Numbered from the stretch's first letter, positions 34,773 through 51,705 are shown. The stretch is 64,000 nt of DNA from Eriocheir sinensis (GCF_024679095.1 NW_026111819.1:1-64000); one strand, 5' to 3'. Notes: generated from the letters alone by a model not told the origin. Numbers and translations are program-made.

Positions 34773-37700
34773 ACAATAAGGTAAATTTGTATTGAAATAG
34801 ATATGCAAAATACATATAAAGCAATGTAAATTTGTTTCAAAATATGTATACGAATGCACATAAAATAACGTAGATTTCTATAAAATATAAAAACAAAATA
34901 AAAATAAAATGTATTAAATAAGTATTAAAAATTTATTAAAAATACACATAAAATAAATAAAAATAGTATCCAAATAAAAAAAAAAAATACCAATAAAAGA
35001 ATGTATTTGTATAAATATAAATATACAAAATACACATAAAATAACGTAAATTTATATAAAACTATATAAAAAATACACAGAAGTAATTAAATTTGTATGA
35101 AAATATATACAAAACACACACAAAATAAGCTACATTTGAAGTGAAATATATATACAAAATACATAAAATAAAGTAAATTGGTATCAAAATATTTAACAAA
35201 TACACATATAATAACGTAAATTTGTATGAAAATATATAAACAAAATACAGATTAAATAATGTAAATACGTATAAAAAAAATGTGTACAAAATACACATAT
35301 AATCATGTAATTCGTATCAAAATAAATAAACAAAATACCAATAAAATAATATAAATTTGTATGAGTAAACGTGTATAAATATAAATGTACAAAATACATA
35401 CAAAATAAACATAAAATAAGGTAAATTTGTAATGAAATATATGTACAAAATACACATAAAATAATGTAAATTTATATGAAAATATATATACAAATACACA
35501 TAAAATACCATGAATTTGTATAAAATTATATATTCAAAATAAATATTATATAAAGTAAATGCGTATAAAAAAATATATAAAAAGTACATATAAAATAATG
35601 TAAATTCGTATCAATATAAATCAGCAAAATACCAATAAAATAATATATATTTGAATGACAATAGATTTACAAAATACATATAACATAGCTAAAATTTGTA
35701 TTGAAATATATACAAAAATACATAAAAATAATTTGAGTTTTTATGAAAATAGATATTCAAAATACACATAAAACTAGGTAAATTTCTTTTGAAATATATA
35801 TACAAGATACCCATAAAATATTGTAAATTTGTGTCAAAATATATAAATAAATACACATAAAATAATGTCAAATCGTATCAAAATGAATGAGCAGAATATC
35901 AATAAAATAACGTAAATTTGTATGAAAATAAAGATGCAAAATACCCATAAAATAAAGCATATTTTTATAAAAATACATATACAAAAATACACATAGAATA
36001 ATTAAATTTGTAATAAAATTAATATACAAAATGCATATACAATAAGATAAATTTGTATTGAAAAAATATGCAAAATACACATAAAAGTGTAAATTTCTTT
36101 AAAATCTATATACGAATACACATAATAAAACGTAGATTTCTATAGAAATATATATACAAAATACACATGAAATGATGTAAATACGTATAAAAAATATATA
36201 GACAAAATACACATTAAATAATTTAAATTCTCGTCAAAATAAATAAACAAAATATCAATAAAAGAATGTGTATTTGTATGAAAATAGATATACAAAATAC
36301 TCATAAAATAACCTAAGTTTGTATAAAACTATATACAAAAATACACAAAAATAATTTAAATTTGTAAGAAAATAAATATACAAAATACACATAAAATTAG
36401 GTAAATTTGTATTGAAATACATATACAAAATACACATAAAATAATGGAAGTTTGAATGAAAATATATAAACATATACACTTAAAATAACGTAAATTTGTA
36501 TCAAATATATATACAAAATACTAATTAAATAATGTAAATATGTATAAAAATATATTAAAAACACAAATAGAATAATTTAATATCGTATCAAAATAAATAC
36601 ACAGAATATTAATAAAATAATTTAAATTTGTATGAAAATAAAGATGCAAAATAGTCATAAAATAACGCATTTTTTTAAAATATATAAACCAAAATACACA
36701 TAAAATATTAAAATTTGTATTAAAATAAATATAAAAAATGCACATACTGTAAGGTAAATTTGTATTGAAATAGATATGCAAAATACATATAAAACAATGT
36801 AAATTTGTTTCAAAATATATATACGAAAACAAATAAAATAACGTTGATTTCTATAAAATATATACAAAATACACATAAAATGAAGTAAATACGTATAAAA
36901 AATGAATACAAAATACACATAAAAATCAAAATCAAAATAAATAAACAAAATACTTGTAAAAGAAAATTATTTGTATAAATATAAATATACAAAATTCACA
37001 TAAAATATCGTAAATTTGTATAAAACTATATACAAAAATACACAGAAGTTATTAAATTTGTATGAAAATATATATACAAAATACAGCTAAAATAAGCTAA
37101 ATTTGAATTGAAATGTACATACAAAATACATAAAATAATGTAAATCTGTATCAAAATATTTATACAAATACATATAATAACGTAGATTTGTTTAAAATAT
37201 ATAAACAAAATACACATTAAGTAATGTAAATACATATAAAAATATGTACAAAATACATATAATCATGTAATTCGTATCAAAATAAATAAAAAATAGCAAT
37301 AAAATAATGTAAATTTGTATGAGAAAAATATACAAATAACGCAAATTTCTAAAAAAATATATGTACAAAAATGCACATAAAATAAAGTAAATTAGCATAA
37401 AAATATATATACAAAACACACACTAAATAATGTAAATGCGTACATAAAATAACCTAAATCTGTATAAAACTATATACAAAAATACACAAAAATAATTTAA
37501 ATTTGTTTGAAAAGAAATATACAAAATACACATAAAATTAGGTAAATTTGTATGGAAATACATATACAAAATACACATCAAATAATGTAAATTTGAATGA
37601 AAATATATAAACAAATACACTTAAAATAACGTAAATTTGTATAAAATATATATGCAAGATACACATTAAATAATGTAAATGTGTATAAAAAAATATATAC

Positions 37701-40331
37701 AAAAAACAAATAGAATAATGTAAAATCGTATCAAAATAAATACACAGAATATCAATAAAATAATGTAAATTTGTATGAAAATAAAGATGCAAAATTCCCA
37801 AAAATTATCGCATTTTTTATAAAAATATATTTACCAAAATACACATAAAATATTTAAATTTGTATTGAAATAAATATACAAAATTCATATACAGTAAGGT
37901 AAATTTGTATTGAAAGAGATATTCAAAAATACATATAAAACAATGTAAATTTATTTCAAAATATATATACGAATACACATAAAATAAAGTAGATTTCTAT
38001 AGAAATATATATACAAAATACATATGAAATTATGTAAATACGTATAGAAATATATATATGCAAAATACATATCAAATAATGTAAATTCATGTCAAAATAA
38101 ATAAACAAAATATCATGAAAAGAATGTGTATTTGTATGAAAATAGATAATAGATAATAAATTTGTATAAAATATATATGCAAGATACACATTAAATAATG
38201 TAAATATGTATAAAAAAGTATATACAAAAAACAAATAGAATAATGTAAAATCGTATCAAAATAAATACACCGAATATTAATAAAATAATGTAAATTTGTA
38301 TGAAAATAAAGATGCAAAATTCCCATAAAATAGCGCATTTCTTATAAAAATATATATACCAAAATACACATAATATATTTAAATTTGTATTGAAATAAAT
38401 ATACAAAATGCACATACAATAAGGTAAATTTGTATTGAAAGAGATATGCAAAAATACAAAAAAACAATGTAAATTTGTTTCAAAATATATATACGAATAG
38501 AAATAAAAAAACGTAGATTTCTATAAAAATATATATACAAAATACACATAAAATTAAGTAAATACTTATAAAAAAATGTATACAAAATACACATAAAATA
38601 ATGTAAATTCGAATTAAAATAAATAAACAAAATGCCAATAAAAGAATGTGTATTTGGATAAATATAAATATACTAAATACACATACAAAATAAGCATAAA
38701 ATAAGGTAGATTTGTAATAAAATATATGTACAAAATTCACATAAAATAATGTAAATTTATGAAAATATATATACAAATACACATAAAATACCATGAATCT
38801 GTATAAAAATATATATTCAAAATAAATATTAAATAATGATAAAAGCGTATAAAAATATATATACAAAGTACATATAAAATGAAAATTAAGATGCAAAATA
38901 CCTATAAAATAACGCATTTTTTATAAAATTATTGATACCAAAATACACATAAAATATTTGAACTTGTATTAAGATAAATATACAAAATGCACATACAATA
39001 AAGTAAATTTGTATTGAAATAGATATGCAAAATACATATAAAATAATGTAAATTTGTTTCAAAATATATATACGAATACACATAAAATAACGTAGATTTC
39101 TATAAAATTACATATGCAAAATACACATAAAATTAAGTAAATACGTATAAAAAAATATATACAAAATACACATAAAATAATGTAAATTCGTATAAATGTA
39201 AATAAACAATATACCAATAAAAGAATGTGTATTTGTATAAATATAAATATACAAAATGCACATAAAATAACGTAAATTTATATAAAACTATATACATAAA
39301 ATAACGCAAATATCTATCAAAATAAATGTACAAAAATGAACATTAAATAAATTTGCATAAAAATATATATACAAAACACACATTAGATAATGTAAATGAG
39401 TATAAAAATATGTATACAAAATACCTATGAAACAATCTAAATTCGTATCGAATTAAATTAAGAAATACCAATAAAATAATGTAATTTTGGATGAAAATAT
39501 ATATACAAAATACAAATAAAATAACCTAAATACAAATACAAATATACACATAAAATAATTTAAAATTGAATTAAATAAATATACAAAATAAACATAAAAT
39601 AAGGTAAATTTGTAATGAAATATATGAAAAAATACACATAAAATAATATAAATTTGTATGAAAATATATATACAAATACACATTAAATAACATGAATTTG
39701 TATAAAATTTGTATCAAAAATATACTAATGCACACAATAAAATAACGTAATTTTTTATTTAAATGAATATACAAAATACACATAAAATAATTTCAATACG
39801 TAGAAAAATATATACAAAAACACATAAAATAATGTAAATATGTATGAAAATATATAAACAAATACTCATAAAATAATGTAAATTTGGATAAAATATATAT
39901 CATAAAATAATGTAAACTCGTATCAAAATAAATAAACAAAATACCAATAAAAGAATGTGTATTTGTATGAATATAAATATACAAAATACACATAAAATAA
40001 CGTAAATTTATATAAAACTATATACAAAAATACACAGAAGTAATTAAATTTGTATGAAAATATATACAAAATACACACGATATAAGCTAAATTTGAATTG
40101 AAATATATATACAAAATACATGAAATAAAAGTAAATTGGTATCAAAATATTTATACAAATACACATATAATAACGTAAATTTGTATGAAAATATATAAAC
40201 AAAATACACATTAAATAATGTAAATACGTATAAAAAATATGTACAAAATACACATATAATCATGTAATTCGTATCAAAATAAATAAACAAAATACCAATA
40301 AAATAATATAAATTTGTATGAGTAAATGTGT
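34773..40331 (+). repeat. 45-bp satellite, long forward block
   Basis: Copy-2 partner of 20601-26176. The stretch 34.88-35.0 kb is locally scrambled compared with 20.71-20.82 kb. The forward invertible block recurs near 35.37-36.07 kb. From about 38.2 kb the sequence is the end of an H unit. Confidence 0.9.
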
Positions 40332-43300
40332 ATGTTGCATATTTTTCAATACAAATTTACCTTATTATATACGCATTTTGTATATTAATTTTAATACAAA
40401 TTTAATTATTCGAAGTGTATTTTGTATCTGTATTTTATAAACTTATTCTTTATTTTTGGTTATTTTGCATCTTTATTTTCATACAAATTTACATTATTTT
40501 ATTGATATTCTGCTCATTCATTTTGATAGGAATTGACATTATTCTATGTGTATTTTGTATATATTTTCATACAAATTTACGTTATTTTATGTGTAATTGT
40601 TTATATATTTTGACACAAATTTACAATATTTTATGGGTATTTTGTATATACATTCAAAAGAAATTTACCAAGTTTGATGTGTATTTTGTATATCTATTTT
40701 CATACAAACTCAAATTATTGCTATGTATTTTGTATATATTATAATAAAAATTTTAGTTATGTTATGTTTATATTGTAAATTAAAATTAAATCAAATATTT
40801 ATTATTATACAGGAGTTTTGTTTATTTATATTTATACTAAATTACATTATTTTATAAGTAAATTGTATATATATTTTATACGCCTTCCATTATTTAATAT
40901 TTATTTTGAATATATATTTTATACAAATTCATGGTATTTTATGTGTATTTGTATATATTTTCATATAAATTTACATTATTTTATGTGTATTTTACATATA
41001 TGTTATTACAAATCTACCTTATTTTATGTTTATTTTGTATGTGTATTTTATATTTATATTTATCCAAATACATTCTTTTATTGGTATTTTGTTAATTTAT
41101 TTTAATTCAATTTACGTTCTTTTATCGGAATTTTATTTATTTATTTTGATACGAATTTTCAATTTTTAGGTGTAATTGATATATATAATTTTATACTTAG
41201 TTACATAATTTTATATGTATTTTGAATATATATTTTCATAGAAATTTACTCTATATGTAAATGTATAGAAAATACACGTGAAATAATCTAAATTCGTATC
41301 GAAATAAATTAACAAAATACCGATAAAATAATGTAATTTTGAATGAAAATATATATAGAAAATACACATAAAATAACGTAAATACCAATGAATATATACA
41401 CATAAAATGATTTGAATTTGAATGAAAATAGATAAAAAATAAACTTAAAAAAAGGCAAATTTATAATGAAATATATATACAAAATTCACATAAAATAATG
41501 TAGATCTGTTTCAAAATATATATACGAATACACATCAAATAACGTAGATTTCTATAGAAATATATATACAAAATACACATGAAAATGTTGTAAATACGTA
41601 TAAAATATATATACAAAATACACATTAAATAATGTAAATTCTTCTAAAAATAAATAATTAAAAAAGAAAAAAAATAATGTAAAAATTTAAGATAAAACAT
41701 ATACAAATACAAATAAAATAACGCTAATTTCCATAAAATATATGTCCAAAATAAACGTAAAATAAAGTAACTTTGGATAAAAATATATATACAAAACACA
41801 CATTAAATAATGTAAATGCGTACATAAAATAACCTAAATTTGTATAAAACTATATACAAAAATACATAAAAATAATTTAAATTTGAATAACAAGACAGAT
41901 CCAAAATATACATAAAATTAGGTTAATTTGTATTGAAATACATATACAAAATATATATAAAATAATGTAAATTTGAAAGAAAATATATAAACAAATACAC
42001 ATATAATAACGTAAATTTGTATGAAATATATAATCAAAATACACATTAAATAATGTAACTATGTATAAAAAAATATATACAAAACACAAATAGAATAATG
42101 TAAAATCGTATCAAAATATATACACAGAATATTAATAAAATAATGTAAATTTGTATGAAAATTAAGATGCAAAATACCTATAAAATAACGCACTTTTTAT
42201 AAAAATATTGATACCAAAATACACATAAAATATTTGAATTTGTATTAAAATATATATACAAAATGCACATACAATAAGGTAAATTTGTATTGAAATAGAT
42301 ATGCAAAATACATATAAAATAATGTAAATTTGTTTCAAAATATATACGAATACACATAAAATAACGTAGATTTCTATATAAATACATATACAAAATACAC
42401 ATAATATTAAGCAAATACGTATAAAAAAAATATGTACAAAATACACATAAAATAATGTAAATTCGTATAAATGTAAATAAACAATATACCAATAAAAGAA
42501 TGTGTATTTATAAAATACACATAAAATAACGTAGATTTCTATAAAAATAGATAAATACACATAAAATGAAGTAAATACGTATAAAATAATGAATACAAAA
42601 AATACATAAAAATCGTATCAAAATAAATAAACAAAATACCAGTAAAAGAATGTGTATTTGTATAAATATAAATATACAAAAAACACATAAAATATCGTAA
42701 ATTTGTATAAAACTATATACAAAAATACACAGAAGTAATTAAATTTGTATGAAAATATATATACAAAATACAGCTAAAATGAGCTAAATTTAATTTGAAA
42801 TGTACATACAAAATACATAAAATAATGTAAATCTGTATCAAAATATTTATACAAATACATATAATAACGTAGATTTGTTTAAAAATATATAAACAAAATA
42901 CACATTAAGTAATGTAAATACGTATAAAAAATATGTACAAAATACACATATAATCATGTAATTCGTATCAAAATAAATAAACAAAATAGCAATAAAATAA
43001 TGTAAATTTGTATGAGAAAACATATACAAATAACGCAAATTTCTATAAAAATATATGTACAAAAATGCACATAAAAATAAAGTAAATTTGCAAAAAAAAA
43101 ATATATACAAAACACACACTAAATAATGTAAATGCGTACATAAAATAACCTAAATTTGTATAAAACTATATACAAAAATACACAAAAATAATTTAAATTT
43201 GTTTGAAATGAAATATACAAAATACACATAAAATTAGGTAAATTTGTATTGAAATACATATACAAAATACACATCAAATAATGTAAATTTGAATGAAAAT

Positions 43301-46015
43301 ATATAAACAAATACACTTAAAATAACGTAAATTTGTATAATATATATGCAAGATACACATTAAATAATGTAAATGTGTATAAAAAATATATTTACAAAAA
43401 ACAAATAGAATAATGTAAAATCGTATTAAAATAAATACACAGAATATCAATAAAATAATGTAAATTTGTATGAAAATAAAGATGCAAAATTCCCAAAAAT
43501 TATCGCATTTTAAAAAAATATATATTTACGAAAATACACATAAAATATTTAAATTTGTATTGAAATAAATATACAAAATGCATATACAGTAAGGTAAATT
43601 TGTATTGAAAGAGATATTCAAAAATACATATAAAACAATGTAAATTTGTTTCAAAATATATATACGAATACACGTAAAATAAAGTAGATTTCTATAGAAA
43701 TATATATACAAAATACATATGAAATTATGTAAATACGTATAAAAATATATATACAAAATACATATCAAATAATGTAAATTCGTGTCAAAATAAATAAACA
43801 AAATATCATGAAAAGAATGTGTATTTGTATGAAAATAGATAATAGATAATAAATTTGTATAAAATATATATGCAAGATACACATTAAATAATGTAAATAT
43901 GTATAAAAAAGTATATACAAAAAACAAATAGAATAATGTAAAATCGTATCAAAATAAATACACCGAATATTAATAAAATAATGTAAATTTGTATGAAAAT
44001 AAAGATGCAAAATTCCCATAAAATAGCGCATTTCTTATAAAAATATATATACCAAAATACACATAATATATTTAAATTTGTATTGAAATAAATATACAAA
44101 ATGCACATACAATAAGGTAAATTTGTATTGAAAGAGATATGCAAAAATACAAAAAAACAATGTAAATTTGTTTCAAAATATATATACGAATAGAAATAAA
44201 AAAACGTAGATTTCTATAAAAATATATATACAAAATACACATAAAATTAAGTAAATACTTATAAAAAAATGTATACAAAATACACATAAAATAATGTAAA
44301 TTCGAATTAAAATAAATAAACAAAATGCCAATAAAAGAATGTGTATTTGGATAAATATAAATATACTAAATACACATACAAAATAAGCATAAAATAAGGT
44401 AGATTTGTAATAAAATATATGTACAAAATTCACATAAAATAATGTAAATTTATATGAAAATATATACAAATACACATAAAATACCATGAATCTGTATAAA
44501 AATATATATTCAAAATAAATATTAAATAATGATAAAAGCGTATAAAAATATATATACAAAGTACATATAAAATGAAAATTAAGATGCAAAATACCTATAA
44601 AATAACGCATTTTTTATAAAATTATTGATACCAAAATACACATAAAATATTTGAACTTGTATTAAGATAAATATACAAAATGCACATACAATAAGGTAAA
44701 TTTGTATTGAAATAGATATGCAAAATACATATAAAATAATGTAAATTTGTTTCAAAATATATATACGAATACACATAAAATAACGTAGATTTCTATAAAA
44801 TTACATATGCAAAATACACATAAAATTAAGTAAATACGTATAAAAAAATATACAAAATACACATAAAATAATGTAAATTCGTATAAATGTAAATAAACAA
44901 TATACCAATAAAAGAATGTGTATTTGTATAAATATAAATATACAAAATGCACATAAAATAACGTAAATTTATATAAAACTATATACATAAAATAACGCAA
45001 ATATCTATCAAAATAAATGTGCAAAAATGAACATTAAATAAATTTGCATAAAATATATATACAAAACACACATTAGATAATGTAAATGAGTATAAAAATA
45101 TGTATACAAAATACCTATGAAACAATCTAAATTCGTATCGAATTAAATTAAGAAATACCAATAAAATAATGTAATTTTGGATGAAAATATATATACAAAA
45201 TACAAATAAAATAACCTAAATACAAATACAAATATACACATAAAATAATTTAAAATTGAATTAAATAAATATACAAAATAAACATAAAATAAGGTAAATT
45301 TGTAATGAAATATATGAAAAAATACACATAAAATAATATAAATTTGTATGAAAATATATATACAAATACACATTAAATAACATGAATTTGTATAAAATTT
45401 GTATCAAAAATATACTAATGCACACAATAAAATAACGTAATTTTTTATTTAAATGAATATACAAAATACACATAAAATAATTTCAATACGTAGAAAATAT
45501 ATAAACAAATACTCATAAAATAATGTAAATATGTATGAAAATATATAAACAAATACTCATAAAATAATGTAAATTTGGATAAAATATATATCATAAAATA
45601 ATGTAAACTCGTATCAAAATAAATAAACAAAATACCAATAAAAGAATGTGTATTTGTATGAATATAAATATACAAAATACATAAAATAACGTAAATTTAT
45701 ATAAAACTATATACAAAAATACACAGAAGTAATTAAATTTGTATGAAAATATATACAAAATACACACGATATAAGCTAAATTTGAATTGAAATATATATA
45801 CAAAATACATGAAATAAAGTAAATTGGTATCAAAATATTTATACAAATACACATATAATAACGTAAATTTGTATGAAAATATATAAACAAAATACACATT
45901 AAATAATGTAAATACGTATAAAAAATATGTACAAAATACACATATAATCATGTAATTCGTATCAAAATAAATAAACAAAATACCAATAAAATAATATAAA
46001 TTTGTATGAGTAAAC
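40328..46015. repeat. H higher-order repeat unit 1 (5688 bp)
   Basis: This is the first complete H unit. Reverse satellite runs to about 41254, then forward satellite to 46015. The reverse part is about 20 bp shorter than in units 2 and 4, from one-base run shortening. Two patches, 40741-40860 and 41640-41700, differ from all other copies by dense substitutions. Near 45.49 kb it carries a variant unit shared with unit 4 but not with units 2 and 3. Confidence 0.92.
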
Positions 46016-49000
46016 GTGTATGTTGCATATTTTTTCAATACAAATTTACCTTATTATATACGCATTTTGTATATTAATTTTAATACAAATTTAATTATTC
46101 GAAGTGTATTTTTGTATCTGTATTTTTATAAACTTATTCTTTATTTTTTGGTTATTTTGCATCTTTATTTTCATACAAATTTACATTATTTTATTGATAT
46201 TCTGCTCATTCATTTTGATAGGAATTGACATTATTCTATGTGTATTTTGTATATATTTTTCATACAAATTTACGTTATTTTATGTGTAATTGTTTATATA
46301 TTTTGACACAAATTTACAATATTTTATGGGTATTTTGTATATACATTTCAAAAGAAATTTACCAAGTTTGATGTGTATTTTGTATATCTATTTTCATACA
46401 AACTCAAATTATTGCTATGTATTTTGTATATATTTTAATACAAATTTTAGTTATGTTATGTGTATTTTGTAAATTTATTTTTATTCAAATATTTATTATT
46501 TTACTGGTGTTTTGTTGATTTATATTGATACGAATTTACATTATTTTATATGTACTTTGTATATATATTTTTATACGCCTTTCCATTATTTAATATTTAT
46601 TTTGAATATATATTTTTATACAAATTCATGGTATTTTATGTGTATTTGTATATATATTTTCATATAAATTTACATTATTTTATGTGTATTTTGTACATAT
46701 ATGTTATTACAAATCTACCTTATTTTATGTTTATTTTGTATGTGTATTTTGTATATTTATATTTATCCAAATACACATTCTTTTATTGGTATTTTGTTAA
46801 TTTATTTTAATTCGAATTTACGTTCTTTTATCGGAATTTTATTTATTTATTTTGATACGAATTTTCAATTTTTTAGGTGTAATTGATATATATAATTTTA
46901 TACTTAGTTACATAATTTTATATGTATTTTGAATATATATTTTCATAGAAATTTACTCTATATGTAAATGTATAGAAAATACACGTGAAATAATCTAAAT
47001 TCGTATCGAAATAAATTAACAAAATACCGATAAAATAATGTAATTTTGAATGAAAATATATATAGAAAATACACATAAAATAACGTAAATACCAATGAAT
47101 ATATACACATAAAATGATTTGAATTTGAATGAAAATAGATAAAAAATAAACTTAAAAAAAGGCAAATTTATAATGAAATATATATACAAAATTCACATAA
47201 AATAATGTAGATCTGTTTCAAAATATATATACGAATACACATCAAATAACGTAGATTTCTATAGAAATATATATACAAAATACACATGAAAATGTTGTAA
47301 ATACGTATAAAATATATATACAAAATACACATTAAATAATGTAAATTCGTGTCAAAATAAATAATTAAAATATCAATAAAATAATGTAAATTTTTATGAG
47401 AAAACATATACAAATACATATAAAATAACGCTAATTTCCATAAAAATATATGTCCAAAAATAAACGTAAAATAAAGTAACTTTGGATAAAAATATATATA
47501 CAAAACACACATTAAATAATGTAAATGCGTACATAAAATAACCTAAATTTGTATAAAACTATATACAAAAATACATAAAAATAATTTAAATTTGAATAAA
47601 AGAAATATACAAAATATACATAAAATTAGGTTAATTTGTATTGAAATACATATACAAAATATATATAAAATAATGTAAATTTGAAAGAAAATATATAAAC
47701 AAATACACATATAATAACGTAAATTTGTATGAAATATATAATCAAAATACACATTAAATAATGTAACTATGTATAAAAAAATATATACAAAACACAAATA
47801 GAATAATGTAAAAACGTATCAAAATATATACACAGAATATTAATAAAATAATGTAAATTTGTATGTAAATTAAGGTGCAAAATACCCATAAAATAACGCA
47901 TTTTTTATAAAATTGTAGATACCAAAATACACATAAAATATTTGAATTTGTATTAAAATATATATACAAAATGCACATACAATAAGGTAAATTTGTATTG
48001 AAATAGATATGCAAAATACATATAAAATAATGTAAATTTGTTTCAAAATATATATACGAATACACATAAAATAACGTAGATTTCTATATAAATACATATA
48101 CAAAATACACATAATATTAAGCAAATACGTATAAAAAAAATATGTACAAAATACACATAAAATAATGTAAATTCGTATAAATGTAAATAAACAATATACC
48201 AATAAAAGAATGTGTATTTATAAAATACACATAAAATAACGTAGATTTCTATAAAAATAGATAAATACACATAAAATGAAGTAAATACGTATAAAATAAT
48301 GAATACAAAAAATACATAAAAATCGTATCAAAATAAATAAACAAAATACCAGTAAAAGAATGTGTATTTGTATAAATATAAATATACAAAAAACACATAA
48401 AATATCGTAAATTTGTATAAAACTATATACAAAATACACAGAAGTAATTAAATTTGTATGAAAATATATATACAAAATACAGCTAAAATGAGCTAAATTT
48501 AATTTGAAATGTACATACAAAATACATAAAATAATGTAAATCTGTATCAAAATATTTATACAAATACATATAATAACGTAGATTTGTTTAAAATGTATAA
48601 ACAAATTACACATTAAGTAATGTAAATACGTATAAAAAATATGTACAAAATACACATATAATCATGTAATTCGTATCAAAATAAATAAACAAAATAGCAA
48701 TAAGATAATGTAAATTTGTATGAAAACATATACAAATAACAAATTTCTATAAAATATATGTACAAAAATGCACATAAAAATAAAGTAAATTTGCAAAAAA
48801 AAATATATACAAAACACACACTAAATAATGTAAATGCGTACATAAAATAACCTAAATTTGTATAAAACTATATACAAAAATACACAAAATAATTTAAATT
48901 TGTTTGAAATGAAATATACAAAATACACTTAAAATTAGTTAAATTTGTCTTTAAATACATATACAAAATACACATCAAATAATGTAAATTTGAATGAAAA

Positions 49001-51705
49001 TATAGAAACAACTACACTTAACATAACGTAAATTTGTATCAAATCTATATGCAAGATACACATTAAATAATGTAAATGTGTATAAAAATATATTTACAAA
49101 AACAAATAGAATAATGTAAAATCGTATTAAAATAAATACACAGAATATCAATAAAATAATGTAAATTTGTATGAAAATAAAGATGCAAAATTCCCAAAAT
49201 TATCGCATTTTAAAAAATATATTTACGAAAATACACATAAAATATTTAAATTTGTATTGAAATAAATATACAAAATGCATATACAGTAAGGTAAATTTGT
49301 ATTGAAAGAGATATTCAAAATACATATAAAACAATGTAAATTTGTTTCAAAATATATATACGAATACACGTAAAATAAAGTAGATTTCTATAGAAATATA
49401 TATACAAAATACATATGAAATTATGTAAATACGTATAAAAATATATATAAAATACATATCAAATAATGTAAATTCGTGTCAAAATAAATAAACAAAATAT
49501 CATGAAAAGAATGTGTATTTGTATGAAAATAGATAATAGATAATAAATTTGTATAAAATATATAGGCAAGATACACATTAAATAATGTAAATATGTATAA
49601 AAAGTATATACAAAAACAAATAGAATAATGTAAAATCGTATCAAAATAAATACACGAATATTAATAAAATAATGTAAATTTGTATGAAAATAAAGATGCA
49701 AAATTCCATAAAATAGCGCATTTCTTATAAAATATATATACCAAAATACACATAATATATTTAAATTTGTATTGAAATAAATATACAAAATGCACATACA
49801 ATAAGGTAAATTTGTATTGAAAGAGATATGCAAAATACAAAAAACAATTTAAATTTGTTTAAAAATATATATATACGAATAAAAAAAAAAAACGTAGATT
49901 TCTATAAAAATATATATACAAAATACACATAAAATTAAGTAAATACTTATAAAAAAATGTATACAAAATACACATAAAATAATGTAAATTCGAATTAAAA
50001 TAAATAAACAAAATGCCAATAAAAGAATGTGTATTTGGATAAATATAAATATACTAAATACACATACAAAATAAGCATAAAATAAGGTAGATTTGTAATA
50101 AAATATATGTACAAAATTCACATAAAATAATGTAAATTTATATGAAAATATATATACAAATACACATAAAATACCATGAATCTGTATAAAAATATATATT
50201 CAAAATAAATATTAAATAATGATAAAAGCGTATAAAATATATATACAAAGTACATATAAAATGAAAATTAAGATGCAAAATACCTATAAAATAACGCATT
50301 TTTTATAAAATTATTGATACCAAAATACACATAAAATATTTGAACTTGTATTAAGATAAATATACAAAATGCACATACAATAAGGTAAATTTGTATTGAA
50401 ATAGATATGCAAAATACATATAAAATAATGTAAATTTGTTTCAAAATATATATACGAATACACATAAAATAACGTAGATTTCTATAAAATTACATATGCA
50501 AAAAACACATTATATAATGTAAATGAGTATAAAAATATATACAAAATACACATAAAATAATGTAAATTCGTATAAATGTAAATAAACAATATACCAATAA
50601 AAGAATGTGTATTTGTATAAATATAAATATACAAAATGCACATAAAATAACGTAAATTTATATAAAACTATATACATAAAATAACGCAAATATCTATCAA
50701 AATAAATGTGCAAAATGAACATTAAATAAATTTGCATAAAATATATATACAAAACACACATTAGATAATGTAAATGAGTATAAAAATATGTATACAAAAT
50801 ACCTATGAAACAATCTAAATTCGTATCGAATTAAATTAAGAAATACCAATAAAATAATGTAATTTTGGATGAAAATATATATACAAAATACAAATAAAAT
50901 AACCTAAATACAAATACAAATATACACATAAAATAATTTAAAATTGAATTAAATAAATATACAAAATAAACATAAAATAAGGTAAATTTGTAATGAAATA
51001 TATGAAAAAATACACATAAAATAATATAAATTTGTATGAAAATATATATACAAATACACATTAAATAACATGAATTTGTATAAAATTTGTATCAAAAATA
51101 TACTAATGCACACAATAAAATAACGTAATTTTTATTTAAATGAATATACAAAATACACATAAAATAATTTCAATACGTAGAAAAATATATATACAAAAAC
51201 ACATAAAATAATGTAAATATGTATGAAAATATATAAACAAATACTCATAAAATAATGTAAATTTGGATAAAATATATATCATAAAATAATGTAAACTCGT
51301 ATCAAAATAAATAAACAAAATACCAATAAAAGAATGTGTATTTGTATGAATATAAATATACAAAATACACATAAAATAACGTAAATTTATATAAAACTAT
51401 ATACAAAAATACACAGAAGTAATTAAATTTGTATGAAAATATATACAAAATATACACGATATAAGCTAAATTTGAATTGAAATATATATACAAAATACAT
51501 GAAATAAAGTAAATTGGTATCAAAATATTTATACAAATACACATATAATAACGTAAATTTGTATGAAAATATATAAACAAAATACACATTAAATAATGTA
51601 AATACGTATAAAAAATATGTACAAAATACACATATAATCATGTAATTCGTATCAAAATAAATAAACAAAATACCAATAAAATAATATAAATTTGTATGAG
51701 TAAAC
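46016..51705. repeat. H higher-order repeat unit 2 (5690 bp)
   Basis: Reverse satellite to about 46960, then forward. Its reverse part differs from that of unit 4 by only a few bases. The stretch 48.57-49.87 kb shows many one-base run losses (for example AAATTCC for AAATTCCC near 49700). Confidence 0.92.

Larger units (their letters stand above)
30997..43930. repeat. Direct duplication of about 13 kb, copy 2
   Basis: This is the partner of 16753-29790. The upstream flank of 30997 matches 6.3 kb, whereas that of 16753 matches 13.2 kb, so 30997/16753 is a true breakpoint. From about 38.2 kb this copy is already in the regular H series and continues into it after 43.93 kb, while copy 1 does not. 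Confidence 0.85.
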
